NCBI GenBank assembly: GCA_016098155.1
Contig: JAAAJB010000590.1
Span: 1 to 21,473, forward strand
Direction: 5' to 3'
Length of the DNA: 21,473 nucleotides
From: Actinomortierella ambigua
Lineage: Eukaryota; Mortierellomycota; Mortierellomycetes; Mortierellales; Mortierellaceae
In this document: one piece after another, positions 1 through 8,863 of the stretch
Layout of the letters: the number at the start of each line of letters is the position of its first letter
Numbering within the stretch: position 1 is the stretch's first letter
Notes under the pieces: generated by a model
Seen by the model: the letters and a program-made list of their open reading frames with translations, nothing else
Told to the model about the DNA's origin: nothing
Database searches by the model: none
Program-made: the position numbers and the translations under genes

Positions 1-1
1 T

Positions 2-2401
2 GGGGTAGATCACGATGATTTCGAGGCTCTCCGATGGTTCCGCATGGCAGCAGATCAAGGACAGGCTGAAGCTCAGGTCAAGCTTGCAACTTGGTTCTCT
101 CTTGGTCGTGCCGTCGAGCAGAACGATGCGGAGGCATTCAGGTGGTTCACTGAGGCAGCTAAGCGAGGGGATAGCAATGCACAGAGCAGCCTAGGATTGA
201 TGTGCATCCAAGGACAAGGAGTCGATAAAAGCTACGTTGAGGCGGTCAAGTGGTTCACTAAGGCCGGCGAGCAAGGGAATGCACGCGCGCAGCTCGTGCT
301 CGGAATGATGTACGAAACAGGAAGAGGAGTAGATCAGAGCGACGCTGAAGCAGTCAAGTGGTTCACTAAGGCCGCTGAGAAAGGGGATGCAGATGCACAG
401 CTCATTCTCGGAACGAGGTACACAAAAGGAAGAGGAATCGATCAGAGTGACGTTGATGCGGTCAAGTGGTACACTAGGGCCGCCGAGCAAGGGAATGCGA
501 GTGCTCAGGTCATGCTTGGAGCGATGTACAGCGCAGGACGAGGAGTCGGTCAGAACGATACAGAGGTAGCCAAATGGTACACTAAGGCCGCCGAGCAAGG
601 GGATGCGGATGCACAGCTCCTCCTCGGTGATATGTACAAAGAAGGAAGAGGAGTCGTTCAGAGCGACGCTGAGGCAATCAGGTGGTATACCAAGGCTGCC
701 GAGCATGGCAAAGCACGCGCACAGCGCATCCTCGGAGCGATGTACGACGGAGGAAGAGGAGTAGATCAGAGTGACGCTGAGGCAGTCAAGTGGCTCACTA
801 AGGCCGCCGAGCAAGGGAATGCGGGTGCAAAGCACATCCTCGGAGCGATGTACGACGGAGGAAGAGGAGTTGATCAGAGCGATACAGAGATAACCGATTG
901 GTACACTAAGGCCGCCGAGCAAGGGTATGCGGATGCACAGCTCTTCGTCGGAAAGATGTACAAAGAAGGAAGAGGAGTAGATCAGAGCGACGCTGAGGCA
1001 GTCAAGTGGTATACCAAGGCCGCTGAGCAAGGGGAAGCTTATGCACAGCTCATCCTCGGTGAGATGTATAAAGATGGAAGTGGAGTAGATCAGAGCGACA
1101 CTGAGGCAGTCAAGTGGTTCACTAAGGCTGCCGAGCAAGGCAATGCACGTGCACAACTCATCCTCGGAGTGATGTACGATGGAGGAAAAGGAGTCGTTCA
1201 GAGCGACGCTGAGGCAATCAGGTGGTATACCAAGGCTGCCGAGCAAGGGAATGCGGATGCACAGCTCTTCCTCGGAAAGATGTACGACGAAGGAAGAGGA
1301 GTCGATCAGAGCGACGCTGAGGCAGCCAAGTGGATCACTAAGGCAGCCGAGCATGGCAATTCAGGCGCACAGCTCATCCTCGGAATGATGTACGACAGAG
1401 GAAGAGGAGTAGATCAGAGCGACGCTGAGGCAGTCAAGTGGTTCACTAAGGCCGCCGATCAAGGGAATGTGGGTGCAAAGCACATCCTCGGAGCGATGTA
1501 CGACGGAGGAAGAGGAGTTGATCAGAGCGACGCTGAGGTAGCAAAGTGGTTCACTAAGGCCGCCGAGCGAGGGAACGCGGATGCACAGTTCATCCTCGCT
1601 AAGATGTGCAAAGAAGGAAAAGGAGTAGATCAGAGCGACACTGAGGCAGTCAAGTGGTTCACTAAGGCTGCCGATCAAGGCAATGCACGCGCACAGCACA
1701 TCCTCGGAGTGATGTACGACGGAGGAGAAGGAGTAGATCAAAGCGACACTGAGGCAGTCAAGTGGTTCACTAAGGCTGCCGAGCAAGGCCATGCACGCGC
1801 ACAGCTCTTCCTCGGAACGATGTACGAAGAAGGAAGAGGAGTAGATCAGAGCGCCGCTGAGGCAGCCAGGTGGCTCACTAAGGCCGCTGAGAAAGGGGAG
1901 GCACGCGCACAGCTCATCCTCGGAATGATGTACTACGTAGGAAAAGGAGTTGATCAAAGCGATGTCGAAGCGGTCAAGTGGTTCACCAAGGCCGCCGAAC
2001 AAGGGGAGGCGGAGGCGCAGCTCATCCTCGGAGCGATGTACGACGGAGGAAGAGGAGCTGATCAGAGCGACGATGAGGAGGTCAAGTGGCTCACTAAGGC
2101 TGCCGAGCAAGGGGATGCTGACGCACAGTTCTCCCTCGGGGTAATGTACAACGAAGGCAGAAGTGTCAATCAGAGCGATGTTGAGGCCGCCAAGTGGTAC
2201 ACCGAGGCCGCTGAGCAAGGGAATTCAACGACAAAGCAGAGGCTTGAAGCGTTGTCCAATCGTAGGACAAAGAGTTTATCGGGATGGCGCCGAGGCCGCC
2301 AATGGTTCGGCAGAGTGACTGAGAAATGGTTTGCACGTACCCAAGATACTCAAAACAAACACTCTGGTCATGACCGCAGGTTCAAGCAGAACGACAGTTG
2401 A
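2..2401 (+). CDS. Sel1-repeat protein, 5' partial
   Basis: The frame is open to the left edge: codons from base 2 read GVDHDDFEALRWFRMAADQG, itself a Sel1 half-repeat, so the Met at 44 is internal and the true start lies outside the window. The protein is an uninterrupted array of 36-residue Sel1-like repeats with consensus AAEQGNAxAQLILGxMY, then GRGVDQSDAEAVKWFTK. Twenty complete copies run from 47 to 2206, followed by a degenerate tail. Sel1 repeats are TPR-like alpha/alpha hairpins that stack into solenoids and act as protein-interaction scaffolds (ERAD adaptors, chitin synthase activators and signalling proteins are known cases). No catalytic domain is visible, so the specific role is unknown. 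After 2207 the match weakens and the tail is basic (WRRGRQWFGRVTEKWFARTQ), ending at a TGA that appears to interrupt a further repeat. An AATAAA at 2696-2701 could serve as a polyadenylation signal. No intron is seen. Confidence 0.9.
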   Translation, partial: GVDHDDFEALRWFRMAADQGQAEAQVKLATWFSLGRAVEQNDAEAFRWFTEAAKRGDSNAQSSLGLMCIQGQGVDKSYVEAVKWFTKAGEQGNARAQLVLGMMYETGRGVDQSDAEAVKWFTKAAEKGDADAQLILGTRYTKGRGIDQSDVDAVKWYTRAAEQGNASAQVMLGAMYSAGRGVGQNDTEVAKWYTKAAEQGDADAQLLLGDMYKEGRGVVQSDAEAIRWYTKAAEHGKARAQRILGAMYDGGRGVDQSDAEAVKWLTKAAEQGNAGAKHILGAMYDGGRGVDQSDTEITDWYTKAAEQGYADAQLFVGKMYKEGRGVDQSDAEAVKWYTKAAEQGEAYAQLILGEMYKDGSGVDQSDTEAVKWFTKAAEQGNARAQLILGVMYDGGKGVVQSDAEAIRWYTKAAEQGNADAQLFLGKMYDEGRGVDQSDAEAAKWITKAAEHGNSGAQLILGMMYDRGRGVDQSDAEAVKWFTKAADQGNVGAKHILGAMYDGGRGVDQSDAEVAKWFTKAAERGNADAQFILAKMCKEGKGVDQSDTEAVKWFTKAADQGNARAQHILGVMYDGGEGVDQSDTEAVKWFTKAAEQGHARAQLFLGTMYEEGRGVDQSAAEAARWLTKAAEKGEARAQLILGMMYYVGKGVDQSDVEAVKWFTKAAEQGEAEAQLILGAMYDGGRGADQSDDEEVKWLTKAAEQGDADAQFSLGVMYNEGRSVNQSDVEAAKWYTEAAEQGNSTTKQRLEALSNRRTKSLSGWRRGRQWFGRVTEKWFARTQDTQNKHSGHDRRFKQNDS
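47..2206 (+). repeat. 108-bp coding tandem repeat (20 Sel1 units)
   Basis: Twenty head-to-tail 108-bp units each encode one 36-residue Sel1 repeat, with no length variation between units. Neighbouring and distant copies share long identical DNA words such as gatcagagcgacgctgaggc, which suggests recent homogenisation. Unit n starts at 47+108(n-1). The periodic codon composition also creates long open frames on the opposite strand. Confidence 0.93.
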
Positions 2402-2571
2402 AAGATGGCATTTGATATATTTCGCAAGGCTGCTGAGAACGGAAGTCAGGCGCGCATATCGACTCCCCATGGTTATCCACTATTGCAAACCTGGCCGAAC
2501 GAGTATTCATGATCCAAAGGGCGTTGGATTTAATCTCAAAGCAGCCAATTAAGGATATGCGGTCATAGACT
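2402..2571 (+). pseudogene. Decayed Sel1 repeats beyond the stop codon
   Basis: In the same frame as the upstream gene, the codons after TGA (2399-2401) read KMAFDIFRKAAENGSQARI, a good Sel1 match. With the preceding QNDS it aligns to the usual QSDAEAVKWFTKAAEQG with a 2-codon indel. The match then moves by one frameshift into the frame reading AYRL...YCKPGRT...DPKGVGFNLKAAN, followed by a TAA (2550-2552) and GYA. In Sel1 proteins KAANQGYA is typical, so the TAA looks like a mutated CAA codon. Sequence shows the matches; decay of a once longer array is inference. Confidence 0.65.
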
Positions 2572-3561
2572 TGGTCAAATGAACGGATTGAATATATATC
2601 AATTGGCACCCATACCTTGGACACCATTTGATCTTGCAATTGATCTTTATTCTAAGGAGGCCGGAGCAGCGCTCCAGACACTCTCGCCCGACTCAAATAA
2701 AGATGACGATCTGCTAAAGATGTTTCCTCCTTCAACGCTGCGTCTCTTTCAACTGTATTCACTTATCCCTTGTTTTCCCTATTTAATCTTGACGAGGCGT
2801 GTTGATCCAAGGTGATAAAACAGACAGTGATAGATCATCTTGTTATAGACGCCATTCTGTCGTCCTTTCCTATCCTCTCTTTCTCTCTCATTTTTGCTCC
2901 CCTCTTTTCCTCCTCTACATCAAAAATAAAATAGGCATGTTTCCCATCTTCCCACCTTCCTTACCTACAACGTGGGTGCGGCGGGTTGCCCGTGCACCAT
3001 GGTCCACTGTAAACATTGAACATCTTGATTGGTGTGTCGACACTGATGACACTGAGTGTTGTTGTCCGTCTAATAGGGCGAGAAATCTTTTCGATGATCA
3101 CTTAGTGTTACGGCTATTCTTTCGCGTACAAAAGAATTATTGGCAATGATACAAGAGACTTTCGGCGATTCTTACACCGTCATCCTATGCCATGTAAGGC
3201 TCTATTAGATGAATGCTAGCTTTACTACCCTTTGTGATTGCGCTCGAACGAGTGCTTGGCTCAAAGGGCTCGCTTTTTCTGTGCCATTGAGCTATAGGGT
3301 AGCAAGGACCAGCGGCACGATTGGCATGGAGTAGATACTGCATGAACCCATGGCCATTTACATATGCTAGACCATCTGTCCCTCTACCACGGATCGTGCT
3401 GTCCGCTAAGATTGAACACAAGAGTGCGCTCCCCATCTTTTGAGACCGACTGACCGGTTTGTTGGCTCATGCTGTTATTAGGAAACGAAAGGAGGGTATG
3501 ACATATTTGAAATCTAACTACAGTAAAGAGATGATGCCTCATTAGCAGGAAAAAGTCTTGT
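2572..3561. other. Intergenic, no supported gene
   Basis: Region between the eroded Sel1 gene and the 3' end of permease 1. It holds an AATAAA at 2696-2701 and a strongly pyrimidine-rich tract at about 2858-2920 that resembles a fungal core promoter. That tract precedes an ATG at 2937 opening a 70-codon frame (to 3149, starting MFPIFPPSLPTTW). The frame matches no family I recognise, so it is left uncalled. I see no tRNA or rRNA signature. Confidence 0.5.
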
Positions 3562-5486
3562 TTACACCTTGACAAACAGTCGTCGATCCATCTTGACTTT
3601 GAGCACAAATGCAATGGCGGAGGCAATGGCCATTACAAAGCCTGTCCAGAGCTGTAAAGGCAGGTAGTTGGTGTTGTGCCCGAGGCTGTCCAGAATCGCA
3701 CCGGCTGTTGGTGTGCCAATCAGTGTGCCCATGGCAATACCGCCGTAGATAATGCCAGTAACACTCGCCAGTCGACCAATGCCTATTGCGTGGTGTTTCG
3801 AGAGAGAGAGAGAGATGGTGTGTGAGCGACCATGTCCCATGTCCATACGCCAAACAGGGGTGTGAACACCAACAAACACACACCCCCCTCCTTTTGCGCT
3901 TACGTACCACAAAGATGGGCAGAGACACTCGGCACTAACGCGACAAAGGAGCCGGACCAGAAGCCGTAAAAGATGCAAAAGACAACCATGACCGACAGCG
4001 ACTTGGACAAGATCCAGAAGACAAACACGCTGATGCTTGAGAAGATCATTGACAGCAAAAGACTGTTCACATCGCCAATGTAGTCACTAGCAAGGCCCAT
4101 CAGCACTCGACCAACCGCCGAGCTGCCATTCAGGATGCCAATAAGGACGGAGGATGTCGACGCGCTAACGCCGTTCAGACGTGCGTATGCTAGTAGTAGA
4201 AGTCGGGTTCAAAGCGAGATGTAATACATACAAAAGGCCCATTCAAGTTAGTAGACGGCTGTGTACATAGAATCATTCCTTTTTTCTCCTTTACGAAAAG
4301 AGTTTGAGCAAAAAAAAAAAATACGAAAGAAAAGAAAAGAAAAGAAAAGAATGGTAGCAAGATCAGCATCAAGACACAAACGAACATACTGGGAAAGTAG
4401 AAGAACGGCACAAAGTAGCCTAGCGGCATGAAAAACGAGGCGAAAAACAGCAGCATGAACTTGCTCTCGCGCATCACTGAGAAATCCAAAATCTTGTCCT
4501 TCTTCAGTGGCGCCACTCGATCCTGCTCACGTCGTTCTTCCTCTGCCAACGCCGCTCGCTCACGCTTCATCCGTCTTCGGCGGTCCTTCCCACTCTCGAC
4601 CCTACACCGGAACAGGGCTGACGCGGGCACCAACACCACCAGATGAATCAATGCCACCGTCCGTACCGTCCACTGGTACCCAATCTTGCCAAACAGCGCC
4701 ACAATCATCGGCGACAGAATCAACCCGCCAATACCACCGCCTCCGACCGTGATCCCCGTCGCCAGCCCACGCCGCCTCTTGAACCACTGCGAAGGGAGCG
4801 TGAGCGAGGGGAAAAACGCGAGTGAGGCCCCGATTCCGTACAGCAAACCCTGCGTCAGGAACAGATGCCAGAGCTCGTATGCAAACGACGTGGCTAACAA
4901 GGACAGCACCATGATCAGCGTGCCTAACAGCGCGCTTATCTGGTACCCGAAATGGTCCGCAAACGATCCTGTGAGTGGCCCAAAGATGTCCATGCCGACA
5001 ATGGCCAATGTACCGATCAGGGAGATCTGAGAGGCTGGATAGGAGCTGTACAAATCTTTGACATAGAGATCCTATTTGTGGGGAGGGAGAGGGTGTGTGT
5101 CATACTGAGGAGTGAGTCTTTTTTGATTTGAAATGAGGAACGTGTGAAACATCGGCGGGGTGTGGGGGGGGGAAGGGCGAGGGCGGGAGAAAGACAGGGC
5201 GTGCGCATAGAGGACGCAAGTCTCATTTTACCTGATAGACACCAAAGTTGTTCACGGTGCCAATGACAAGGGCCTGAACGAAAAACGAGGCGCCGACAAC
5301 AACCCAACCATAAGGTGGCTCGATGCTCTCATCGACCCCATATGGATTCAATTTGGTCTCCAGCGGTGTGAGGTTATCTTCTGACATTTCTTTCATCTTC
5401 TCGCTCTCGCCCTCTGCCAGCGAGAGGTCGGGTCGGCTATGATCTGGCGCAGGGAGACCTTGCTCATCTGAGTAAACTTTGTCCAT
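3562..5486 (-). CDS. MFS permease 1, monocarboxylate transporter-like
   Basis: Four exons on the minus strand: 5486-5232, 5071-4390, 4189-3908 and 3782-3562 (introns 160, 200 and 125 bp, all GT-AG). They join to 479 aa. The start lies in a strong context (CACCATGG). A short hydrophilic N-terminus (about 56 residues) leads into EPPYGWVVVGASFFVQ, the place of the MCT signature (D/E-G-G-x-G-W) before helix 1. Helices 1-6 follow, with QWFKRRRGLATGITVGGGGIGG as the conserved loop and helix region. A charged central loop (RCRVESGKDRRRRMKRERAA) separates helices 7-12, with LNGVSASTSSVLIGILNGSSAVGR. It ends RRLFVKV. The family (TC 2.A.1.13; fungal MCH/ESBP6-like) sits in the plasma or vacuolar membrane and moves small organic acids or related solutes; the substrate cannot be read from sequence. 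Closest relative is permease 2 in this window. Confidence 0.9.
4310..4350. repeat. Poly-A and (GAAAA)n tract in permease 1 intron 2
   Basis: A run of 12 A (4310-4321) is followed by GAAAA pentamers (4329-4350). They lie inside the 200-bp second intron of permease 1; on the coding strand they form a polypyrimidine stretch. Simple-sequence repeat, likely length-variable. Intron 3 of the same gene carries a (GA)n run at 3800-3815. Confidence 0.85.
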
Positions 5487-6801
5487 GGTGGTATGTCACT
5501 TTCTCCCTCTTTTTCCCCACAAGGTACAAGGCACTGGTGCAGGCGAAAGTCTGAACAAATGAAGAGAGGCTCCTGAAGATGAAAAAGAGATGGAGGAAAA
5601 GGAATAGAAAAAATAAAGTCGAAAGGGAAGCCATCAGCTTTTATGCTTTTTTCATCTCGGGCTTCGGTTGGTCCGCCGGTAAAAAGGCCTTTTGCAGAGA
5701 TATTGCTCATTCTTTGGCCGTTTTGGACGAACTCGCCCTCTGTTTTTGTTGTTGTTTGATGTCTTGGGTGACACAGACTAGCGCCAACTCTACCGCACAG
5801 CAAGAGCATTTTGTCTCTTTTGGAGCAACTGGACCTTGCCCAGTTTGCACGCTCTGGTGTCCACCCTTCTTCCCCCCCTTTCTCCCAAGCTGTTTGCGCG
5901 AGAAGTAGGATATTCCACCACCTTCCATGAGGAATGAGTGGCTCTTTAATCTCAGCCTCTCTTGGAAGACGAAAGAAGGTAGTATGGTTCAGAGTTTCTC
6001 TTCGCTTCCATGCGAGGTAAACCTTGTAAAGAGAGGAGGGGAGGGAAGAGAAGGGAAAAATCGGTGAGTGTACTTCAAATGTATGTAGGCATGTACACAC
6101 TGTTGCGTAGTCCTCCGACCTCTCAAGATCTCGAGGGTTGCGCAGAGGACTCCCTAAACCACCTCTTGTATGTCTCCTTCAGCACGCAAGTGTACTACCA
6201 CTCTGTACATATGGTTGGGGGAGGAGTGAGAGTTCCACCCAAAGCAGCTCATGACTCAAACCACAACAGTCACCTTCCTCCCTCGACACGAAATCTAGCA
6301 AAGTCGCATGAGATACGGAGGAGCGTCAAGAGCCACTCTATGACACTATTAGACGTGTGCGCAACAACGAAAAAAAAAACTTTCTCTTGCCATCAACATT
6401 ATGATTCTGCAGCAAAAAGAGGATAGTCTTGAACGCCCCATTTTCTCAGACATTCAAAACAGACAAAAGGTGATGGGACGGGGAGGGGGGAAATGATCCT
6501 TCAACTGCGGATCGAGATCCACTATGCCTTCCTTTAATTTAGGATAGCCTCTCGACTCTCCTTCCACGTTCTCAACCAGCTTCTCGTCTCAGAGACAAGG
6601 CAAGCTCTCAGCCAGCCTGTTAGGGGCAAGGTGTTTTGCCCACACACTCTCCCATCCCTTGGCGCGTGATAAAGCTTACTTGACTTCCTTACGGATCACC
6701 TTTCGCATCAATATCAGACACAACCACAGCCACAGCCATCACAATGACAAAAAATATAGTGTGATCAGAATATATTCATCTCACATAAAGAAAATTATGA
6801 C
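5487..6801. other. Intergenic between permease 1 and the secreted-protein cluster
   Basis: Contains the permease 1 promoter, the 3' flank of secreted protein A, purine-rich and pyrimidine-rich tracts, and two small imperfect palindromes (ggatcgagatcc near 6512 and a ggcaa/ttgcc hairpin near 6628). Open frames here (for example 5393-6100 on the minus strand) overlap exon 1 of permease 1 in another frame and have no family signature. No RNA gene is recognised. Confidence 0.5.
5639..5645 (-). promoter_or_regulatory. Possible TATA element of permease 1
   Basis: The minus strand reads GCATAAAAGC about 155 bp upstream of the permease 1 start codon. Permease 2 has a similar AATATAAAGG about 176 bp upstream of its start. 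Position and similarity are the only support. Confidence 0.35.
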
Positions 6802-7150
6802 TCAGTCAACGGGCGTGGAACCATATGGGCAATCTAAGCAGCCGCAGGTTCTGTGGGTAGTTATATGGCCAGTGGCATTGTCCCTACACTTAGTGACACA
6901 CCATCCATCCTCGCACATGGCGCTGGCTGTCGAGGCCATGGTGGTCATGAACCCGGCAACGATGGCCAAAACTGCAATCGAGAATTTCCTAGAACGTGAC
7001 CAAGAGCGCAAAAGGATATCATATCAAGTATTGATTCTTGATGAGTACACAAGGAACAAAAAAAAAACATAGCGTAGAACAGAGATGTCTACAGAATAAG
7101 GGTGAGCGCTAAAGACATGCACGCGTACGAGAGTTTATGTGGGCTTACAT
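6802..7150 (-). CDS. Small secreted six-cysteine protein A
   Basis: Exon 2 is 6988-6802, preceded by a clear acceptor (gttctag|GAAATTC). No in-frame ATG precedes the hydrophobic leader in unspliced sequence. Joining the AT of AAAAT|GTAAGC (7150-7149) to the G of exon 2 gives ATG AAA TTC, an intron of 160 bp and a 62-aa product. The protein has a classic signal peptide (MKFSIAVLAIVAGFM, small residues to about residue 24, ASA|M). The mature domain of about 38 residues has cysteines spaced C-x4-C-x3-C-x13-C-x-C-x2-C-P-x-G. Secretion and disulfide folding are inferred; no known family is recognised. Paralogs B and C follow upstream on the same strand. Exon 2 is well supported; the donor is the less certain part. 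Confidence 0.72.
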
Positions 7151-7649
7151 TTTATAGGCGTTTGTTCAAAATGGCGTTGTTTTTGGGAGGGGGAGGGGGA
7201 AGCTAGTGGAAATTATCAGAAAAAAGAAAGAAAAAGAAATATGGGCCGTTTTCTCTTAGTTTTTATCCTTGTCTTTTCCGAGCTTGACAGCTCTCTTGCT
7301 TGGATCCTGCGTTTCCGCAGTGGAGTGGGCTGTGATTCATGTAGTTAATCTTCCGCCTCGAGAGATTCATATCCTGCATGATACGGGCACTTTCTCTTGA
7401 TCAAGCTACAAACATATAGTAAGAGCAGCACCGCCCTTTGTTATTGGGCAGCCAAGAAGAAAAGCAACAGCCGCTGCTATCGACCTCGCTTGAGATGCCT
7501 CATCTAACGAGGTAGAGCTAGAGGAGACTTTTGCGTTGACCTTTTCACCTCTAAACAACTCGCCACTCTTACCAATGAGTATCCTCCCTACTCCGGCGCA
7601 TCATAGAGTAATTTTCAGATTGGAAATAAATAAAAAAAGGCGGCGTGTT
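7151..7649. other. Intergenic between secreted proteins A and B
   Basis: Holds the upstream region of gene A. On the minus strand it is CT-rich, followed by cgcctataaaatgtaagc, where a TATAAAA-like string abuts the proposed split start. A short hairpin with arms ACCTCG (7483-7488) and CGAGGT (7508-7513) lies mid-region. No further gene is seen. Confidence 0.45.
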
Positions 7650-7959
7650 TTATGAAATGCCAATCATCTCGTAGCCCGTTGGACACACTGGGCAATAGAA
7701 GCAGCCATAACGGTACACTATATCACCCCTGGGGCCCTTGCAGATGACAACGCAGATCCCTTTCGGAGGGCAGTCGATACTGACAGCCTGGACAGTCGAC
7801 ATCATAATCCCGATGAAGACCAGAATGCTTACAATGAAAAGTTTCCTATGATGACACACAATCGTACTCGAGTTATTAGGGGATAAAATCAACCACTTGA
7901 AACGAGAGGGATAGTGACATCTTTTTGTTTGTGAATGAATGACCGTGGAGAGCTTACAT
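7650..7959 (-). CDS. Small secreted six-cysteine protein B
   Basis: Exon 2 is 7845-7650, after the acceptor catcatag|GAAACTT. Exon 1 ends AAAT|GTAAGC with AT at 7959-7958, giving a 112-bp intron and the start ATG AAA CTT. The product is 65 aa: signal peptide MKLFIVSILVFIGIMM...VQA, then a mature part with C-x5-C-x3-C-x12-C-x2-C-x2-C-P-x-G. An unspliced frame also runs through the intron from further upstream (8033), but its N-terminal part is low in coding character and would bury the signal peptide, so I prefer the spliced form. The donor GTAAGC is identical to that proposed for gene A. Function unknown; the size, leader and cysteines suggest an extracellular effector-like, antimicrobial or wall-associated peptide (inference). 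Confidence 0.75.
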
Positions 7960-8631
7960 TTGGCGAGAAGATGATTGAAGTTTTTTTTTTTTTCGTTGTA
8001 GGTTTGAACGAAAGAGGAAAAAAGGTGAGACAAAGAGTTTGAAAAATAAGATAAAAAAAAAGCAAAGGAATGATGTGCTCCTTTTCAACTCCACTCTTTT
8101 CTTTTGAACAAATATGCATTAGCAAAAGGAAATCATCATTTCCACTGTAGAGCGTGGGGATTGAGTTTTCTTCATCCAGCTGTGTAGGCGGTAATATGAA
8201 CCAATGAAAATGATATCGAAAGGTTCACGCGTGCCACCATGACTACTACGGCTGCTTTTACAAGGAAAAATGCAGTAAATATGTACGGAGGAGGGTAGGA
8301 GGGACCGAGGCTGCAGTGCTTGGCAGCAGCCATGTTCGTCTTCGTAAAGCCCTCTTTGAAGGGAAATGAAAAGCCCATGCGCACGCGCCTTCATACTGCT
8401 TAAGATCAGGACCACCAGAGCACCAGCCAAGATGGATCGCTGAGTGACTGTCCACGACAGCCTGTCAGGGAGGCAGCTCGAAATCATGCTAATCGAGGTG
8501 TTGATCGCCAGAACCAAAACGAAACCCCATCCCACCACGCATCGTGGACATGAAGCAAAGCACCACTCCCCAATACGAAGGACTGCCTAAGAACAACACT
8601 ATATTTTTTTTCTTAGTTGTGAGCTAGGCGT
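7960..8631. other. Intergenic between secreted proteins B and C
   Basis: Upstream region of gene B with long A/T runs (for example 7981-7993 and 8050-8059). A minus-strand frame from an ATG at 8487 to 8119 (122 codons) contains a leader-like hydrophobic segment (RSILAGALVVLILSSMKARA), but it lacks the six-cysteine pattern and is not called as a gene. Confidence 0.4.
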
Positions 8632-8863
8632 CTACGGATCGGGGCGGATGGGTAAGAAGCCTGGTGGGCATGGTGGGCATCTGCCACAACCAGTTAGAGT
8701 CACTTTATTGTCTTTTTGGTCCATGCATTCGACAGTACATGGCGCTCCCATACACGCAGCGTTAGCGGCTGCGGCCATCACGATAGAGAGAAAAGTGGCA
8801 ATGACAATGGAGGTCTTCCTAGATTTGTTTAAGCAATGCACCCACCCACCCACGCACACACAT
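8632..8863 (-). CDS. Small secreted six-cysteine protein C
   Basis: Exon 2 is 8818-8632, after the acceptor caaatctag|GAAGACC. As in A and B, the coding frame of exon 2 needs a preceding AT to make ATG AAG ACC, giving 62 aa: leader MKTSIVIATFLSIVMAAA...ANA, then C-x4-C-x3-C-x12-C-x2-C-x2-C-P-P-G and a short tail RPDP. The donor is unresolved. The nearest AT|GT is 8863-8862 (AT|GTGTGT), implying an intron of only 43 bp. AT|GTTTCC at 8924-8923 gives 104 bp, and AT|GCAAGT at 9035-9034 would be a GC-AG intron of 215 bp. The coordinates use the nearest option. Paralogy with A and B is clear from leader, cysteines and splice position. Confidence 0.7.

Noticed and set aside
191..2218. Two long antisense open frames (387 and 285 codons) opposite the Sel1 gene
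   Set aside because: They are a by-product of the 108-bp periodic repeat: once one repeat lacks stops on the opposite strand, all do. The products are low-complexity repeats with no family signature.
5393..6100. 235-codon minus frame upstream of permease 1
   Set aside because: Overlaps exon 1 of permease 1 in a different frame, with no recognisable domain and composition typical of promoter DNA.
7650..8033. 127-residue unspliced version of secreted protein B
   Set aside because: Would place about 60 poorly coding residues before an ideal signal peptide, and conflicts with the splice position shared by paralogs A and C.
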